A stretch of DNA of 64,000 nucleotides from Ustilaginoidea virens (lineage: Eukaryota > Ascomycota > Sordariomycetes > Hypocreales > Clavicipitaceae). Below the pieces are notes generated by a model, which was not told the origin of the DNA, searched no databases, and worked only from the letters and a program-made list of their open reading frames with translations. The stretch lies in assembly GCF_000687475.1 (NCBI RefSeq), contig NC_057317.1:5146501-5210500 (forward strand), given 5' to 3'. Shown here piece after piece: positions 1 to 9,699 of the stretch; position 1 is the first letter of the stretch, and every line of letters starts with the position of its first letter. The position numbers and the translations under genes are program-made.

Positions 1-578
1 TCCTTCCTATTTCGTATAATTTATACGCCTAGGAAGAAAGAAGCCGGACCGCGGTCTTCTATAGTATAGACCTTATGAAATTTCCTTTTTAGCTGGTTAA
101 TATAAGTTATATTTAGACCAACTAATAGGCAATCGTCAACATAAGTGACGATAAAAGTACTGGTTTGCTTATTATAAAAGACAGCAGCATCAGAAGCTAA
201 AGGTAAGAAGCCTTTACTAGAAATTAGGTCTTTTAGCTGGTATTGCTATTCGCGGGGTGCTTATTTTAGCCCGTATAGGGCCTTTTTTAGTAAAATAGCT
301 TGCTTAACAGAGGGATTAAAGCCGGCTTCTTTAAGTAAAGTTAGTAGCCGTTATCGTTGAATATCAGACCAAAGCTTGCTATCGCTATTAGTTAGCAGTA
401 AGCTTTCTGTAAATTCAAGAAATCCGTTAGGAATATCTATATAAATGGTCTTAGAAAGCTCGCTATTTAGAAAGGCGCCTATAAAGTCGATTTGCTCTAT
501 TTCCCAGTTATTACTAGCAGCCAAGGCCAGTATAACCCTCTAGGTAGGTGGAATAGAGGTAGAAGCATAGGTATACTA
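1..578 (-). pseudogene. Copia-I copy 1 pol, distal reverse transcriptase
   Basis: This continues, in the same frame, the open reading frame ending at 576. The stop at 576-578 is TAG where copy 2 has CAG (Gln in GKDFQHTYA), a RIP-type C-to-T change. The palm motif YVDD is intact at 132-143, followed by copia RT residues conserved with copy 2 (FLGVQI region at the window edge). RNase H and the 3' LTR lie outside. Apart from scattered Gln/Trp-to-stop changes the catalytic core looks preserved, which makes this copy less damaged than copy 2, where the motif reads YIND. Confidence 0.85.
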
Positions 579-2084
579 AAAGTCCTTTCCTTCGACTTGC
601 ATAAAGCCCTTTACTACTAATCTAGCCTTATATTTTATAGGCTGATTATTAGCATCCTTTTTAACCCGAAAAACAGGCCTATTGCGTATAATTTTCCTAT
701 CAATAGAAACGCTAGACTTAGGAATAAATTGGAAGACTTTAGTATCCAAAAGCTGCTCAAATTCCTTAAATAGTGCCTTTATCCAAAGGTCTTTTTCAGG
801 GCTTCGTAGCACATCCTTCCAGCTATTAGACGTACCATCAGGGGCCTTTTTAGCTAGCTTACGCTTAGCTGCATAGCAGGAATCCCATATTAGGTGGTAT
901 AAATCCTGATTAGGGAATAAGTCGGTAGGGCTAGTAGGGTTGGTAGGGCTAGCAGGTACAGCAGGGCTAGCAGGGCCAGCAGAGCCAGTAGGGCTAGCAA
1001 GGTCGGCAGGAGTAAGGCTAGTAAGGATATCTATAAGGTTATCCTTTGCAGTAGCCGGGGACTGTAGTATAGTACCTTCTGACTTAGGAAGGTAATCCAC
1101 GGTGGCATTAGTGTTAGTAATATCATCCGGGGTAGCATTAGTAATGCTAATAAAATTAGTAGGGTCCGGCATGCTTTCCAGGTCATCCGGTATAGTATTA
1201 GTAATGCTAGTAAGGTTAGTGGGGTCAGAAATGCTTTTAAGGTCATCCAGTAAAATAACAGGTTCTCTGCTAGATACCCCCTCTGAACCTGTATTTTGCC
1301 CTCTATGAAAGTCTCCTTCTAGGCTACTAGAAATAGGGCCTATACCTTCATTTTGATGGATAAAGGTAATAAAGGTTGTTTTAGTAATATCCTTCTTCTT
1401 TAAAGGGTAAACTAGGTAGGTATTAGCACAAGTCTTTTTAAGTAGCTGAATACCTATATGCCCTAGCCGTATATGCCAAATGCCGGCTAATTGTAATAAC
1501 TTCTGATATTCTGTATCAGCAGCTATATGGGCAGGAGTAGGGCTAATAGCCACTACGGGATTTTCGCTAGTCGTAATAGCGGGCTCTTTGCTAGTCGTAA
1601 TAGCGGGATCTTTGCTAGTCGTAATAGCGGGAGAGTTAGTAGTAGGGCTAGTAGCCTCTACAGGTTCCTTACTAATCGTAGTAGTAGGAACAGGGATAGT
1701 AGGGCTAGTAGCCTCTACTAGTTCCTTACTAGTTGCAGTAGTAGGAACGGGGGTAATAGTGGTATCCTCAGAATCACTATAATCAGCAGGGTTAGTAGGG
1801 CTGGGGACCTCTACTGTTATACTATTAGTAATAGTATAGTGGCTACAAGGTTGATGTAGCAGTGGTGTGTCTATTCCTTTCTGTGGAAGGAAAAAGCCGT
1901 ATTTTTCAAAGTTAAAAATGCCGATACATTTACGGCTTGCTAACCAAAGCTGATTTTTAATTAGTACCCCTTTAGTGGCATAGTGCTTTACACCGCTAAT
2001 GATGTTAATATCCAAGGTAGGAATATATAGTGCATTCTTGAGCTCTATAATACCCCATTTGGTGGGATTCACACCCTGTAGCAC
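576..2084 (-). CDS. Copia-I copy 1 pol fragment: protease end, pre-integrase, linker, RT start; integrase deleted
   Basis: A 502-residue open segment. Residues 1-60 are the region after protease (TKWGIIELKNALYIP). About 75-190 is a low-complexity linker of repeated TSKEPVEATSPT-type units. About 200-225 is the zinc-binding start of integrase (IWHIRLGHIGIQLLKKTC). It then jumps directly to the post-integrase linker at YLVYPLKKK. From about residue 400 it enters reverse transcriptase (KDLWIKALFKEFEQLLDTK, then RVKKDANNQPIKYKARLVVKGF). The full-length relative has 253 further codons at the jump, including the DDE catalytic core, so this protein cannot be an active integrase. The initial Met is probably internal: the true start is the gag ATG at 2730-2732, separated by one stop that replaces a Trp codon. 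Confidence 0.85.
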   Translation of the reverse strand: MLQGVNPTKWGIIELKNALYIPTLDINIISGVKHYATKGVLIKNQLWLASRKCIGIFNFEKYGFFLPQKGIDTPLLHQPCSHYTITNSITVEVPSPTNPADYSDSEDTTITPVPTTATSKELVEATSPTIPVPTTTISKEPVEATSPTTNSPAITTSKDPAITTSKEPAITTSENPVVAISPTPAHIAADTEYQKLLQLAGIWHIRLGHIGIQLLKKTCANTYLVYPLKKKDITKTTFITFIHQNEGIGPISSSLEGDFHRGQNTGSEGVSSREPVILLDDLKSISDPTNLTSITNTIPDDLESMPDPTNFISITNATPDDITNTNATVDYLPKSEGTILQSPATAKDNLIDILTSLTPADLASPTGSAGPASPAVPASPTNPTSPTDLFPNQDLYHLIWDSCYAAKRKLAKKAPDGTSNSWKDVLRSPEKDLWIKALFKEFEQLLDTKVFQFIPKSSVSIDRKIIRNRPVFRVKKDANNQPIKYKARLVVKGFMQVEGKDF

Positions 2085-2102
2085 AGTAAATCGTGCTGTG
2101 CC

Positions 2103-2732
2103 CTAACTAATAGGGGAAATAGGGCCACCACCAGTGGTAATTATAGGCTTATCACCCTTCTTAAAATGGTGAAAAGTGGTGAAATGCTTCTTATCATTAA
2201 CAATATGACAAGTGGAGCCTGTATCGTAAAGGAGGGCATTCTTAGGGGTCCTACCGCCTGATTTAGCACTATAGCTTATATCAGTGGATATAGTGGAAGA
2301 AGAATAGGATATATTAGTATCCTGGGTATTATAATTGCCTTTAATAAAGGACTCGACATCTTGCTGTTTGCTGCTAGAGTCATGTTTCTTCTTCTGTTGC
2401 TGCTTCTTTTTCCTATTATTAGTAGAATTATTCTTGCTATTATTAGTAGAAGCGGCATTAGTAGTAGTAGGGCTAGTAGCCTCTACTGGGTCCTTAATAG
2501 TCGTAATAGTAGGACCGGGGATAGTAGGGCTAGTAGCCTCTACTAGTTCCTTACTAGTTGTAATAGTAGGAACGTTACTATTTTGCCTACTAACTAGGCC
2601 TTGTATAAGGATAGTTAAGGTGTTCATCTGGGACTTTATATCGTCCATATCCAGCTGTAGTTGTACAGTAAGATCAGTTTTAGAGTTGGAATTCAAAGTG
2701 GCCTTATAAGTAGAAGGCCTAGACTGTGCCAT
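2103..2732 (-). CDS. Copia-I copy 1 gag-protease, capsid region replaced
   Basis: A 209-residue open segment starting at a good ATG (MAQSRPSTYKATL). Residues 1-50 match the gag N-terminus of copy 2, including LQLDMDDIKSQMNTLT. Residues about 51-95 are two units of the TSKELVEATSPT-type repeat that otherwise belongs to the pol linker. A Lys/Gln-rich basic stretch follows, then the aspartic protease motif YDTGSTCHIV near residue 170. The roughly 300-residue capsid domain present in copy 2 is absent, so assembly would need Gag in trans. The terminating TAG is a Trp codon (TGG) in copy 3, so gag and pol were originally one frame. Confidence 0.85.
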   Translation of the reverse strand: MAQSRPSTYKATLNSNSKTDLTVQLQLDMDDIKSQMNTLTILIQGLVSRQNSNVPTITTSKELVEATSPTIPGPTITTIKDPVEATSPTTTNAASTNNSKNNSTNNRKKKQQQKKKHDSSSKQQDVESFIKGNYNTQDTNISYSSSTISTDISYSAKSGGRTPKNALLYDTGSTCHIVNDKKHFTTFHHFKKGDKPIITTGGGPISPIS

Positions 2733-3514
2733 TATAGTGGTTAAAAGTCGTTAAAAATGATGCCAATAGCTGTAAGAACAGAGGAATAATTAGCAGAAGA
2801 ATAACTAGCTAAATAGCTAGCTAAATAGTCGAGTAACTGGTAAAATAGCTAGTAAAATAGTCGAATAACTAGTCGGATTGCCAGTATATATAGTGGCTAG
2901 TAGCCTACTATAAAAATAGCCGCAGATTATAGCGGCCGGTCTCAGTATAAAAGCACAGATGCCGTAGGCGTTGTGCAAGTCCGTATTATAGCGTTGGTAT
3001 TCAAGGTGCTTATATGGTGCCGTAATATAAAGGTGCCGTAAGTGCCGTAGGTGCTATAGGTGCCGTAGGTGCCGTGGGTGCCGTGGGTGCTATAGGTGCC
3101 GTAATATAAAAGGTGCCGTAAATGCCATACCAAAAGTGCTATAAGTGGGAGAGTATAACAGGTGCCGTATAGTGCAGTGGGTGTCGTGCACTAGAGGCAA
3201 AAGTGTTATACAGTAGTATAGTGTGGTAGATATCACACTATAAAATCCGTAGGTGCCGTAGGTTACGCCGAAAGTAACGTAAGGTTATGCTAAAAGTGCC
3301 GTAAGGTTACGCCGTAAGTTGCCGTTAGGTACGCCGTTGATTGCCGCAGGGTAATACCGTAGGTAATAAGGGTAAGCCAAAGGTGATAATAGGTAAGCCG
3401 AAGTTAATAAGGGTAAGCCGAAAATACCAAAGGATAGCTATATTAGTAGTACTAATAAGCAAAAGAGACCAAAGGGTGAACACAAAAAGGTAGGGTTAAA
3501 ACAAAGAAGTAAAA
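2733..3514 (-). repeat. Copia-I copy 1 leader with 9-bp tandem array
   Basis: Untranslated leader between the primer-binding site and gag. From about 2940 to 3420 it holds a degenerate array whose unit on the plus strand is GGTGCCGTA (sense strand TACGGCACC), with variants in GGTGCCATA and GGTTACGCCG. The same array sits at the same place in copies 2 and 3. Short open frames through it (Gly-Thr-Tyr repeats) follow from the 9-bp period and are not taken as genes. Confidence 0.8.
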
Positions 3515-3529
3515 CCCGGGCTCATAACC
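3515..3529 (-). other. Copia-I copy 1 primer-binding site (half-tRNA iMet type)
   Basis: Sense-strand GGTTATGAGCCCGGG directly abuts the LTR end. Its complement contains GGGCTCATAACC, the anticodon arm of initiator tRNA-Met with the CAT anticodon. The element therefore appears to be primed by an internal tRNA fragment rather than by a tRNA 3' CCA end. Confidence 0.8.
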
Positions 3530-4284
3530 TATTGCAATTCTCAAGGTCACTATAAAAACAGAGCCTTACTAGCTAGCTAGATGGCACAAGACTGTCTGCG
3601 ACCTGTAAACTAATCTTAGTATAAATACTAGATTTTTCACCAAGTCCTAAGGCTATACAAGTGCTATAAAGCAAGGCAAGTGTAAAGGCAAGGCAAATAC
3701 AAGATAACCAGAAAACGCAGGGAAGGTAAGAAGTTAAAAGGCATATAGTGCATTAACAGACTCGATTATGCTACCCTTCTGCTATCTAGAAAGAAAGGGG
3801 AAAGCTATCCTATATATATACGAAGAAGGGGTGGGCCTAGGCATCCAGGGTAGCCAGTAAGAAAGCTCCCCGTAATGCTCGCTATGCCACGTATATGATA
3901 CGTCAGCAACCCCGCTATATCCGGCCTTTCCAACCACCCCAACCACCGCACTAGTAACCAACCACCACGCTAGTGACTAGCCACCAAGCTAGTGACTAAC
4001 CACCACGCTAGTGACTAACCACCACACTAGTAGACTAGCCACCACGCTAGTAGGCAGCCACCACGCTAGTAGGCCACCACGCTAATTTAGCAATGCCACA
4101 CCTTTTTAACAAGGCCTACCTTACTTGATATACAGTAAATAATCTACTGAAAATCCTTAAGGTAAAAGGCAAAGGCCTAAGGTAAGACTACTATAAGTCT
4201 AAGAGGCGGTATAAGGGCCAGAAAGTTAGTAAGCCAGTAGGGCATTAGGCCAGCAGCCTAGTAGGCTACTATAGGATTTTAACA
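3530..4284 (-). repeat. Copia-I copy 1 5' LTR (755 bp)
   Basis: Sense ends are TGTTAAAATCC and GAATTGCAATA, the latter from ..CAACA by a C-to-T change. Near-copies lie at 26496-27305, 33192-34001, 34906-35656 and 39374-40124. At about 3945-4085 it contains an internal minisatellite with CTAGTGACTAACCACCACG-like units. Different repeat counts appear to account for most of the length difference between 751 and 810 bp. Confidence 0.92.
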
Positions 4285-6171
4285 ATTTAGACTAATTATT
4301 ATAAATAGCCTATACTTTCTTAAATAGCACTTTAGTCTCCCCTATATCTCTTCTATAGGCTATAATATTAGTATTATTAGTAAAGCCTAATATAATAGTT
4401 AATATAACCTTTTATAGTCTTTTATAGAGCGGTATAATATAAATAAAAAAGAGGATAGAAAAAAAGGGGGACCCTTAAGGGACCCTAATAGTAATTAGCA
4501 GTTTATTTATAAATTACCTTTTAAAGTAGATTTATATTAAATATAAATCGGTAAAGCTATATATCTATACCGTTAAGGCAGGAGCCTTTTCTCTAATAAT
4601 AAGTAGATAAAATAGGTATAATTAATAGTATTAAATATAGCTAAAATATCTAATTAAAGTAGTAAAGCGATCCCACTATAGTATTAGGTTATATATATAA
4701 TTTCAACTAGTATACTTAAAGCTATATTAGTTAACCGGTTTACCCTATTGCCTATTTAAAGGTTTAAAAAGAGGTTATCCTCTTTAAAAGTAATAATAAA
4801 CTATTATATAATTATAGCTTCTAAGATTTTTCCTATTAGGTTAAAAAGCAATATTAGCCTTTAGCCTTTTACCTTAGAGTACTCTTCTAGCTTTTTCCCC
4901 GGCTCTATAGTATTACTACTCTAGCCTCCTAGTATAAAGCTAGATAATACCTAATATAATATATCTCGTTTAGGAGATATATAAGAGCAGTAATAAGTAG
5001 AGGGCTATATACTTTAAGGAATCCTATTAAGAGCCTATTAGGGCCTAATGCTTTCTAGCCTACTATATTGTATAATGCAATATATACCTCTTTATAGGAA
5101 AAGGAATTAATAGGGGGAAATATAGTAGTAATAAGCTAGGGGAATATTAGGTTGGGGATATTATTATAAGTGGCTTAAAAGGTAGAGAAGAACCACTTAA
5201 TAAAGACCTATACTTTTTCTTTATATATTATAGCTTTTAGGCTTAGGCCGCTTTATTTTAGTAGAAAGATCTCTCTTAATTTAGGCAGGAGGCCGCTATA
5301 TAGATAGGCCTATTTCTCTAGGGACTATAGGTCGGCATTTTAGGCGGTAGCTTTATTAAAGGCTTCTCTCTATAATTGGTACTATTCCTTTTATACTATA
5401 TAGGATTAAATTGCCCCCGCCTTTTATATAGTACTAAGATTCTCTAGGATATAATATACTACCTATTTTTAGTAGGCCTTTTTTATAGTATTTTAGGCTA
5501 TCTTAGTGCGGGAGTTCTATTAAGGCTCTATACTAAAAGCTTTAAATGCCTTCTTTAAGGCTATAATATTAGTAATACTCTAGAGTTAGCCGGTAAGCTA
5601 TATAGTATATATATTTATCTCGGTAGGGGAGTAAAATAGGGCTTTAATATAAAAGGTAGTAAATCGGTTTTTAGCTTTAATTTAAGCGAAGTATTAATTA
5701 AGAGACTTCTAATTATTCTTTATAGAAGGGGCTTTTATATAATAATTATTAGTCTTAATGCGTATAAGCTAGGGGATATAATTAGATTTAGTAAGGTTAG
5801 CGTTTTTAAGATATTTTACTATAATATCCTATATAACCTATATATAGTCGATAGTATTATTTTTCTTCTTAGGTGCCTGCCTTATTACCTTACTATAAGG
5901 GGTGGTTAATCTAAGCTACTATTAGGTTATAAGTTTAAAAAGGGTATTAATCTTAAGTAAGGTCTGGTCTAGGCTATCCTAAAAAAAATAGTATATATTA
6001 AAGTCTTTAATAAAGGCACTATAGGGGTAGGATAAAAACTTAGCGAATATAATAAAAAAGGTTATTTAATTTAGTTTATAACTTAAAGAGTAAATCGAGT
6101 AGATATTAATATATAATAAAGAGATCCTATACTAATTAGGTGTTTTCTCGCTAGACTATATGCCAGGCCTA
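4285..6171 (-). mobile_element. LINE-B copy 1, segment a: ORF2 reverse transcriptase to endonuclease
   Basis: Reading on the minus strand, this is the endonuclease to reverse-transcriptase part of a Tad1-like LINE, matching 10940-12830 of LINE-B copy 2 and 44020-45895 of copy 3. The RT catalytic motif FADD reads F-T-N-N at 4373-4384, both Asp codons changed by G-to-A. No open frame remains. The 3' part of this copy is not in the window; it should lie left of Copia-I copy 1. The right end stops at LINE-A copy 1, with ATATGCCAGGCCTA at 6158-6171 repeated at 26465-26478. Confidence 0.85.
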
Positions 6172-6370
6172 GACTAAAAGTTTTCGCGATTTCGCCCGCA
6201 CCTCGGTACCGGCGCGAATACACCCCTAAAACAGTTAAAAAGTTGCTAAATCAATCCTTTACCTCGTCTTACCCTATCTGCTGATGGCGTATCGGCACCG
6301 GGAGGAAGGCGCGGTCGAGGCGGCGGAAATTATAGATTTAGATAGAGGAAATAGGGGTAGACTCGAGTCG
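6172..6370 (+). promoter_or_regulatory. LINE-A copy 1 5' UTR
   Basis: A GC-richer leader starting near GACTAAAAG. Positions 6181-6216 hold GCGATTTCGCCCGCACC, followed by GGTACCGGCGCG. The same segment opens LINE-A copy 2 (46913 on), and a close version opens all three LINE-B copies. As the shared 5' end of two diverged elements it is a plausible internal promoter, but function is inferred. Confidence 0.6.
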
Positions 6371-6374
6371 AGCC

Positions 6375-7770
6375 ACTATAACCACTATGTCACTATCGCT
6401 AACGATAATCACAAACGAATTAGCGGTAATATTATATAAATTAATACAGGAACCCGAGAAGAAACCAAATTGCTTAAATAGTATTACTAAAAGATTGCAG
6501 ACTATATCCCGGCAGCTATACTAGGAAATATATGGAATGCTATTACTAGCCTAGTCGATAGCATTAAATGCATTAACCGAACTAATTTTGCCCTAAACCC
6601 GAACTTGAACCTTATTACGACTAATAATCTAGAAAAAGTAGTAGAGAGTACTATAAATAAAGCTTTTGCCTTAAAGACCCCCTCTAGAATAACCTAGGCT
6701 AGTATTACTACTAAAGGCATACTAACGATTATACTATTTAGACCGACTACCTTACCTATACCGCCGAGAATCTACCGTGAAATAATAATTAAAGGAGATA
6801 GTATTGCTAAGAACCTACAATAGAGAACCCCTATCGAGATTGTAAAAGCGGTAAATACTACTATTAAAGGTATTAACGCTATTGCCGCTCGCCGATTTTA
6901 TAGTGGAGATATAGTCGTTACTTTCGTAGAAGCTATATCCCGTTTTACTATAGAAACCACCTAAATCCCCCTTATATTTAGTATAAGAGCCGCACCGAAT
7001 ATCTATACCTTTAGTATTATTATTAAAGGATTTCCTATTTAATTCTTTAAGAATATCCCTATTAAAGATATTAAACTAAATTTAGCTTAAGCTAATAGCC
7101 CTAGTATTAGTAGAATTGCTATAAGGAAACCCTGCGAAGAAGTAATAAAAGCCCCCCTAATTATTAGAATAACTAATATAGAAGCAGTAAACCGATTCTA
7201 TAAGACTAAAATTATCTACTAAATAGAAATCTTTAAGGCTGAACCATACGATAAAACTATCTACCTAAAATAGTACTACTAATACTTTAAATTCGGATAT
7301 ATTATAAATTACTATATAGAGACCCCTTAATGCGGATGGTATAGCACGGAGAGATACCCTAATGGAGATAAAGACTGCCTTAGTATTATTAGTAATAAAA
7401 GAGAGTACTGCCTTAATTGCTAGGGACCCTATCCAGCTTAGTCTCGATTCTGCCCTATAGCGAATAGGCAATAGGATATTATAAGATAGGCTTATAGCAC
7501 CAGACTAATATAGTTCGTAAATACTAGCACCTTATTAATGCCTCCCCCCCCTATCCTAGAGGATAGGGGCTGCAGATGCCTTACTAGTAATTCCTTAAGG
7601 GAGGACTCTTTAAGAAAATAAATCGGCAGATTATATAAAAAAAGCTCTATCGCCCCCGAGAGGACTAATAGTAGTAATAATATTACTATATTCTTCTAAT
7701 CTAATTTATCTAAGCCTATTGCTATTAATGCACTAAGAGCCCCGACCCCCTAGCCCTAATACTAATAATA
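6375..7770 (+). pseudogene. LINE-A copy 1 ORF1 (gag-like nucleic-acid-binding protein)
   Basis: Recognised by reading through stops: Gln codons become TAG or TAA throughout. An N-terminal helical stretch near 6490-6600 (ADYIPAAILGNIWNAITSLV) is followed by a basic region and, at about 7265-7460, Cys/His knuckles of the fungal LINE ORF1 type (FGYI..NYC region, CGWYS, NGDKDC, EYCLNC, then GPYPAWSRFCP with one W as stop). Several knuckle Cys and His are Tyr here by C-to-T or G-to-A change. The start codon could not be fixed. The same protein is encoded by 47105-48500. Confidence 0.7.
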
Positions 7771-7774
7771 GAGG

Positions 7775-8112
7775 TATTATACTAGAATATATAAAAGAAA
7801 TTACTACTAGTATATCTTACCTTTAACTATAAATCCGAACTAGATATTATCGCCTTCTAGGAATTTATAGCCTTAGATAGACTCCCTTTATACTCTAGCC
7901 TTAATAGATACTAAATAGCTACCTACGGCGGATATATAGCGATCTATATCTATAAAAGATATACTCCCAGCTCTTAGGCAATAGACTTAGGCCTAGACTA
8001 ATGCCGTATTATACTCTAAAATACTAATATCTATTCTGTTTACTCCCTAATCCTTTCCCTAAATTAGTTTACCCCCCTTTAAGAATTCGCCTAAATCACC
8101 CCTTACCCCTAT
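7775..8112 (+). pseudogene. LINE-A copy 1 ORF2, part 1 (AP endonuclease N-terminal)
   Basis: Start of the apurinic-endonuclease domain: TRIL-like opening near 7780, then the DIIAFQEF-type strand near 7845-7870 and the YGGYIAIYI region near 7920-7960. The frame carries several TAG stops in place of Gln. The segment is cut at 8112 by LINE-B copy 2, and the sequence resumes at 14721 after a 15-bp TSD. Confidence 0.75.
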
Positions 8113-9690
8113 TATTATTATTATTAAATTACTCTAGGGGGCTATTCTAAGCTAGAAATGCCTATTTAGTACTCCGGCAAATAATCTAGAAGGGAAAAAC
8201 CCGAGGTCCGGGGGGAAAACCCTTCCTACTAATATAATTATAACAATTAGGGAGTCGGGCCCCCTAGGGGGCCGACAGGTTTCTAGTATATAGGAAAGGT
8301 AGGTGCGCTATCGCTTAGGATCATACCTAGCGGTAGTGCTAGGAAGAGTGCGAAAGCGATCTAGAGAAAGTGGGTCTAGAAAAAGGTAGGTTTAGTATTT
8401 ATAGGGGAGAGGTAGCCCTAGGTCGGTATGCTATAAATCGAAAGTAAAGTAGGGGTTATACGAGCAGGGTAGTACTAGCTGCATAGTATACGCGCCGGCT
8501 GCGCGGTATATATATCGCGCAGGGGCATTAGAGTAAGAGTAAGGGAATTTTCTATTATTAGGGCTATATTAGCGGCGAATTGACTATAGGGGGGGTGCTT
8601 AGTGGAAGGCAAGCGGTATCGGGTTAGGGGTTAGGGTGAGCTAAGTATAAAGAGAGGGCATAAGGGCCTTTAATCGGGCGAAAATATAAAGGTATAGGTG
8701 CCCCCTGACTTTTTAATCCTTTTTTCTTCCTTTCTATATAGCTATTATTTTTTCTATATATAATCCCTTTAAGCCTTATTCTCTAGCGCTATAGGGATAA
8801 TACTAACCTATACAGTAGGGCGGTAATATTAGTAATAGTATTAGTATTAGCGATAGCAGCAGTAGTAGCATTAGCAGTAGTAATAGCAGTAGCAATAATA
8901 GCTATAGTAATAGTAATAATAATAATAGTAATAGTATGCCGAAAAAGTCGGTATCTTTAGATAAAGGGGTAGGTATTACCCGCTCCTATTATGCTAGCGC
9001 TACTAACCTTTTATTATTAGCCTAATAAGCTATAAGGTTAGCCTTATGATCCTTACCTAATATAAGCCGAAAACCCTAAGTATTATTATTACTTTTAATA
9101 AGATAGGATCTAACCGATTAAACCTTAATCTAATTAGTATTCGAACGATAGTAATATAGTATAGTGCTATATAGGGCCTAGGGCGGTATATTTTATATAT
9201 ACTGCGGCGGGGAAGACCTACCGACCCTTTAAATAGACTCTTAAAAACTAAAAGTCTATTTATATTCTCCTAGGTGCCTAAGAGGTGCTAACTGCAGGGG
9301 GGGAGATATATATAAGGTGCGGGGATTATATAAGATAGGTATTAATATAGATAGGTCGATAACTATTATACCCTCTAGTTAAGGGTATAGTAGGCATTAA
9401 CTGCCTGCGGTAGGGGGAAGGTAGTAGCAGCAGCAGTAGTAATAAAAGGGAGTATTACTTTTAGGGTGACCTAAGAGGCGCTAGACCTTAAGGAGTATAA
9501 AGTGGAAGTATTAAAGGGTATTTAGGCCGCCTTAGAGCTACTTATCTTTTAAGGGCAGAAGAGGGCGGCGGAGGGGGAGGGGGAGAGGGGGAAGAAGGAA
9601 AAAGGGCTACTATAGGGGCCGGCGGGGGAGGGGGAGGGGGGGGAGGAGGGGGGCTCTAATATTAATATTATAGCTTTAGAGTAGCTAAGA
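8113..9690 (-). other. LINE-B copy 2 3' region
   Basis: About 1.5 kb beyond the recognisable ORF2, with no protein I can identify. It holds a conserved GC-rich block near 8190-8270 (GGGAAAAACCC ... CCCTTCC, also at 41405-41450 in copy 3), trinucleotide-rich runs near 8830-8935 and polypurine G-rich runs near 9560-9650. It ends in the (AAT)n tail. Confidence 0.6.
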
Positions 9691-9699
9691 ATTAATTAT

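Larger units (their letters stand above)
1..4284 (-). mobile_element. Copia-I copy 1, Ty1/copia LTR retrotransposon, deletion derivative, cut by window edge
   Basis: Read on the minus strand the order is 5' LTR (3530-4284), primer-binding site (3515-3529), leader, shortened gag-protease, then pol running off the left window edge inside reverse transcriptase. Two shared features separate it from the full-length relative at 26496-34001. The capsid part of gag is replaced by a short repeat, and the integrase core is missing at the junction 1419-1425. The two long open segments are in one frame. It lies in LINE-B copy 1, whose sequence resumes at 4285. The second TSD copy is outside the window, so insertion is inferred from the clean LTR end (GGATTTTAACA on the plus strand). 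Confidence 0.9.

Noticed and set aside
2335..2709. 124-codon plus-strand hydrophobic frame (and similar at 38276-38590 and 28941-29225)
   Set aside because: Antisense shadow of the Lys/Gln/Asn-rich gag tail; Leu/Phe richness is the complement of AAG/CAG/AAT codons.
8820..8940. Microsatellite as a separate mobile or regulatory feature
   Set aside because: The AGTAGC/AATAGT-rich run is part of the LINE-B 3' region and recurs in copy 3 near 41900-41985.
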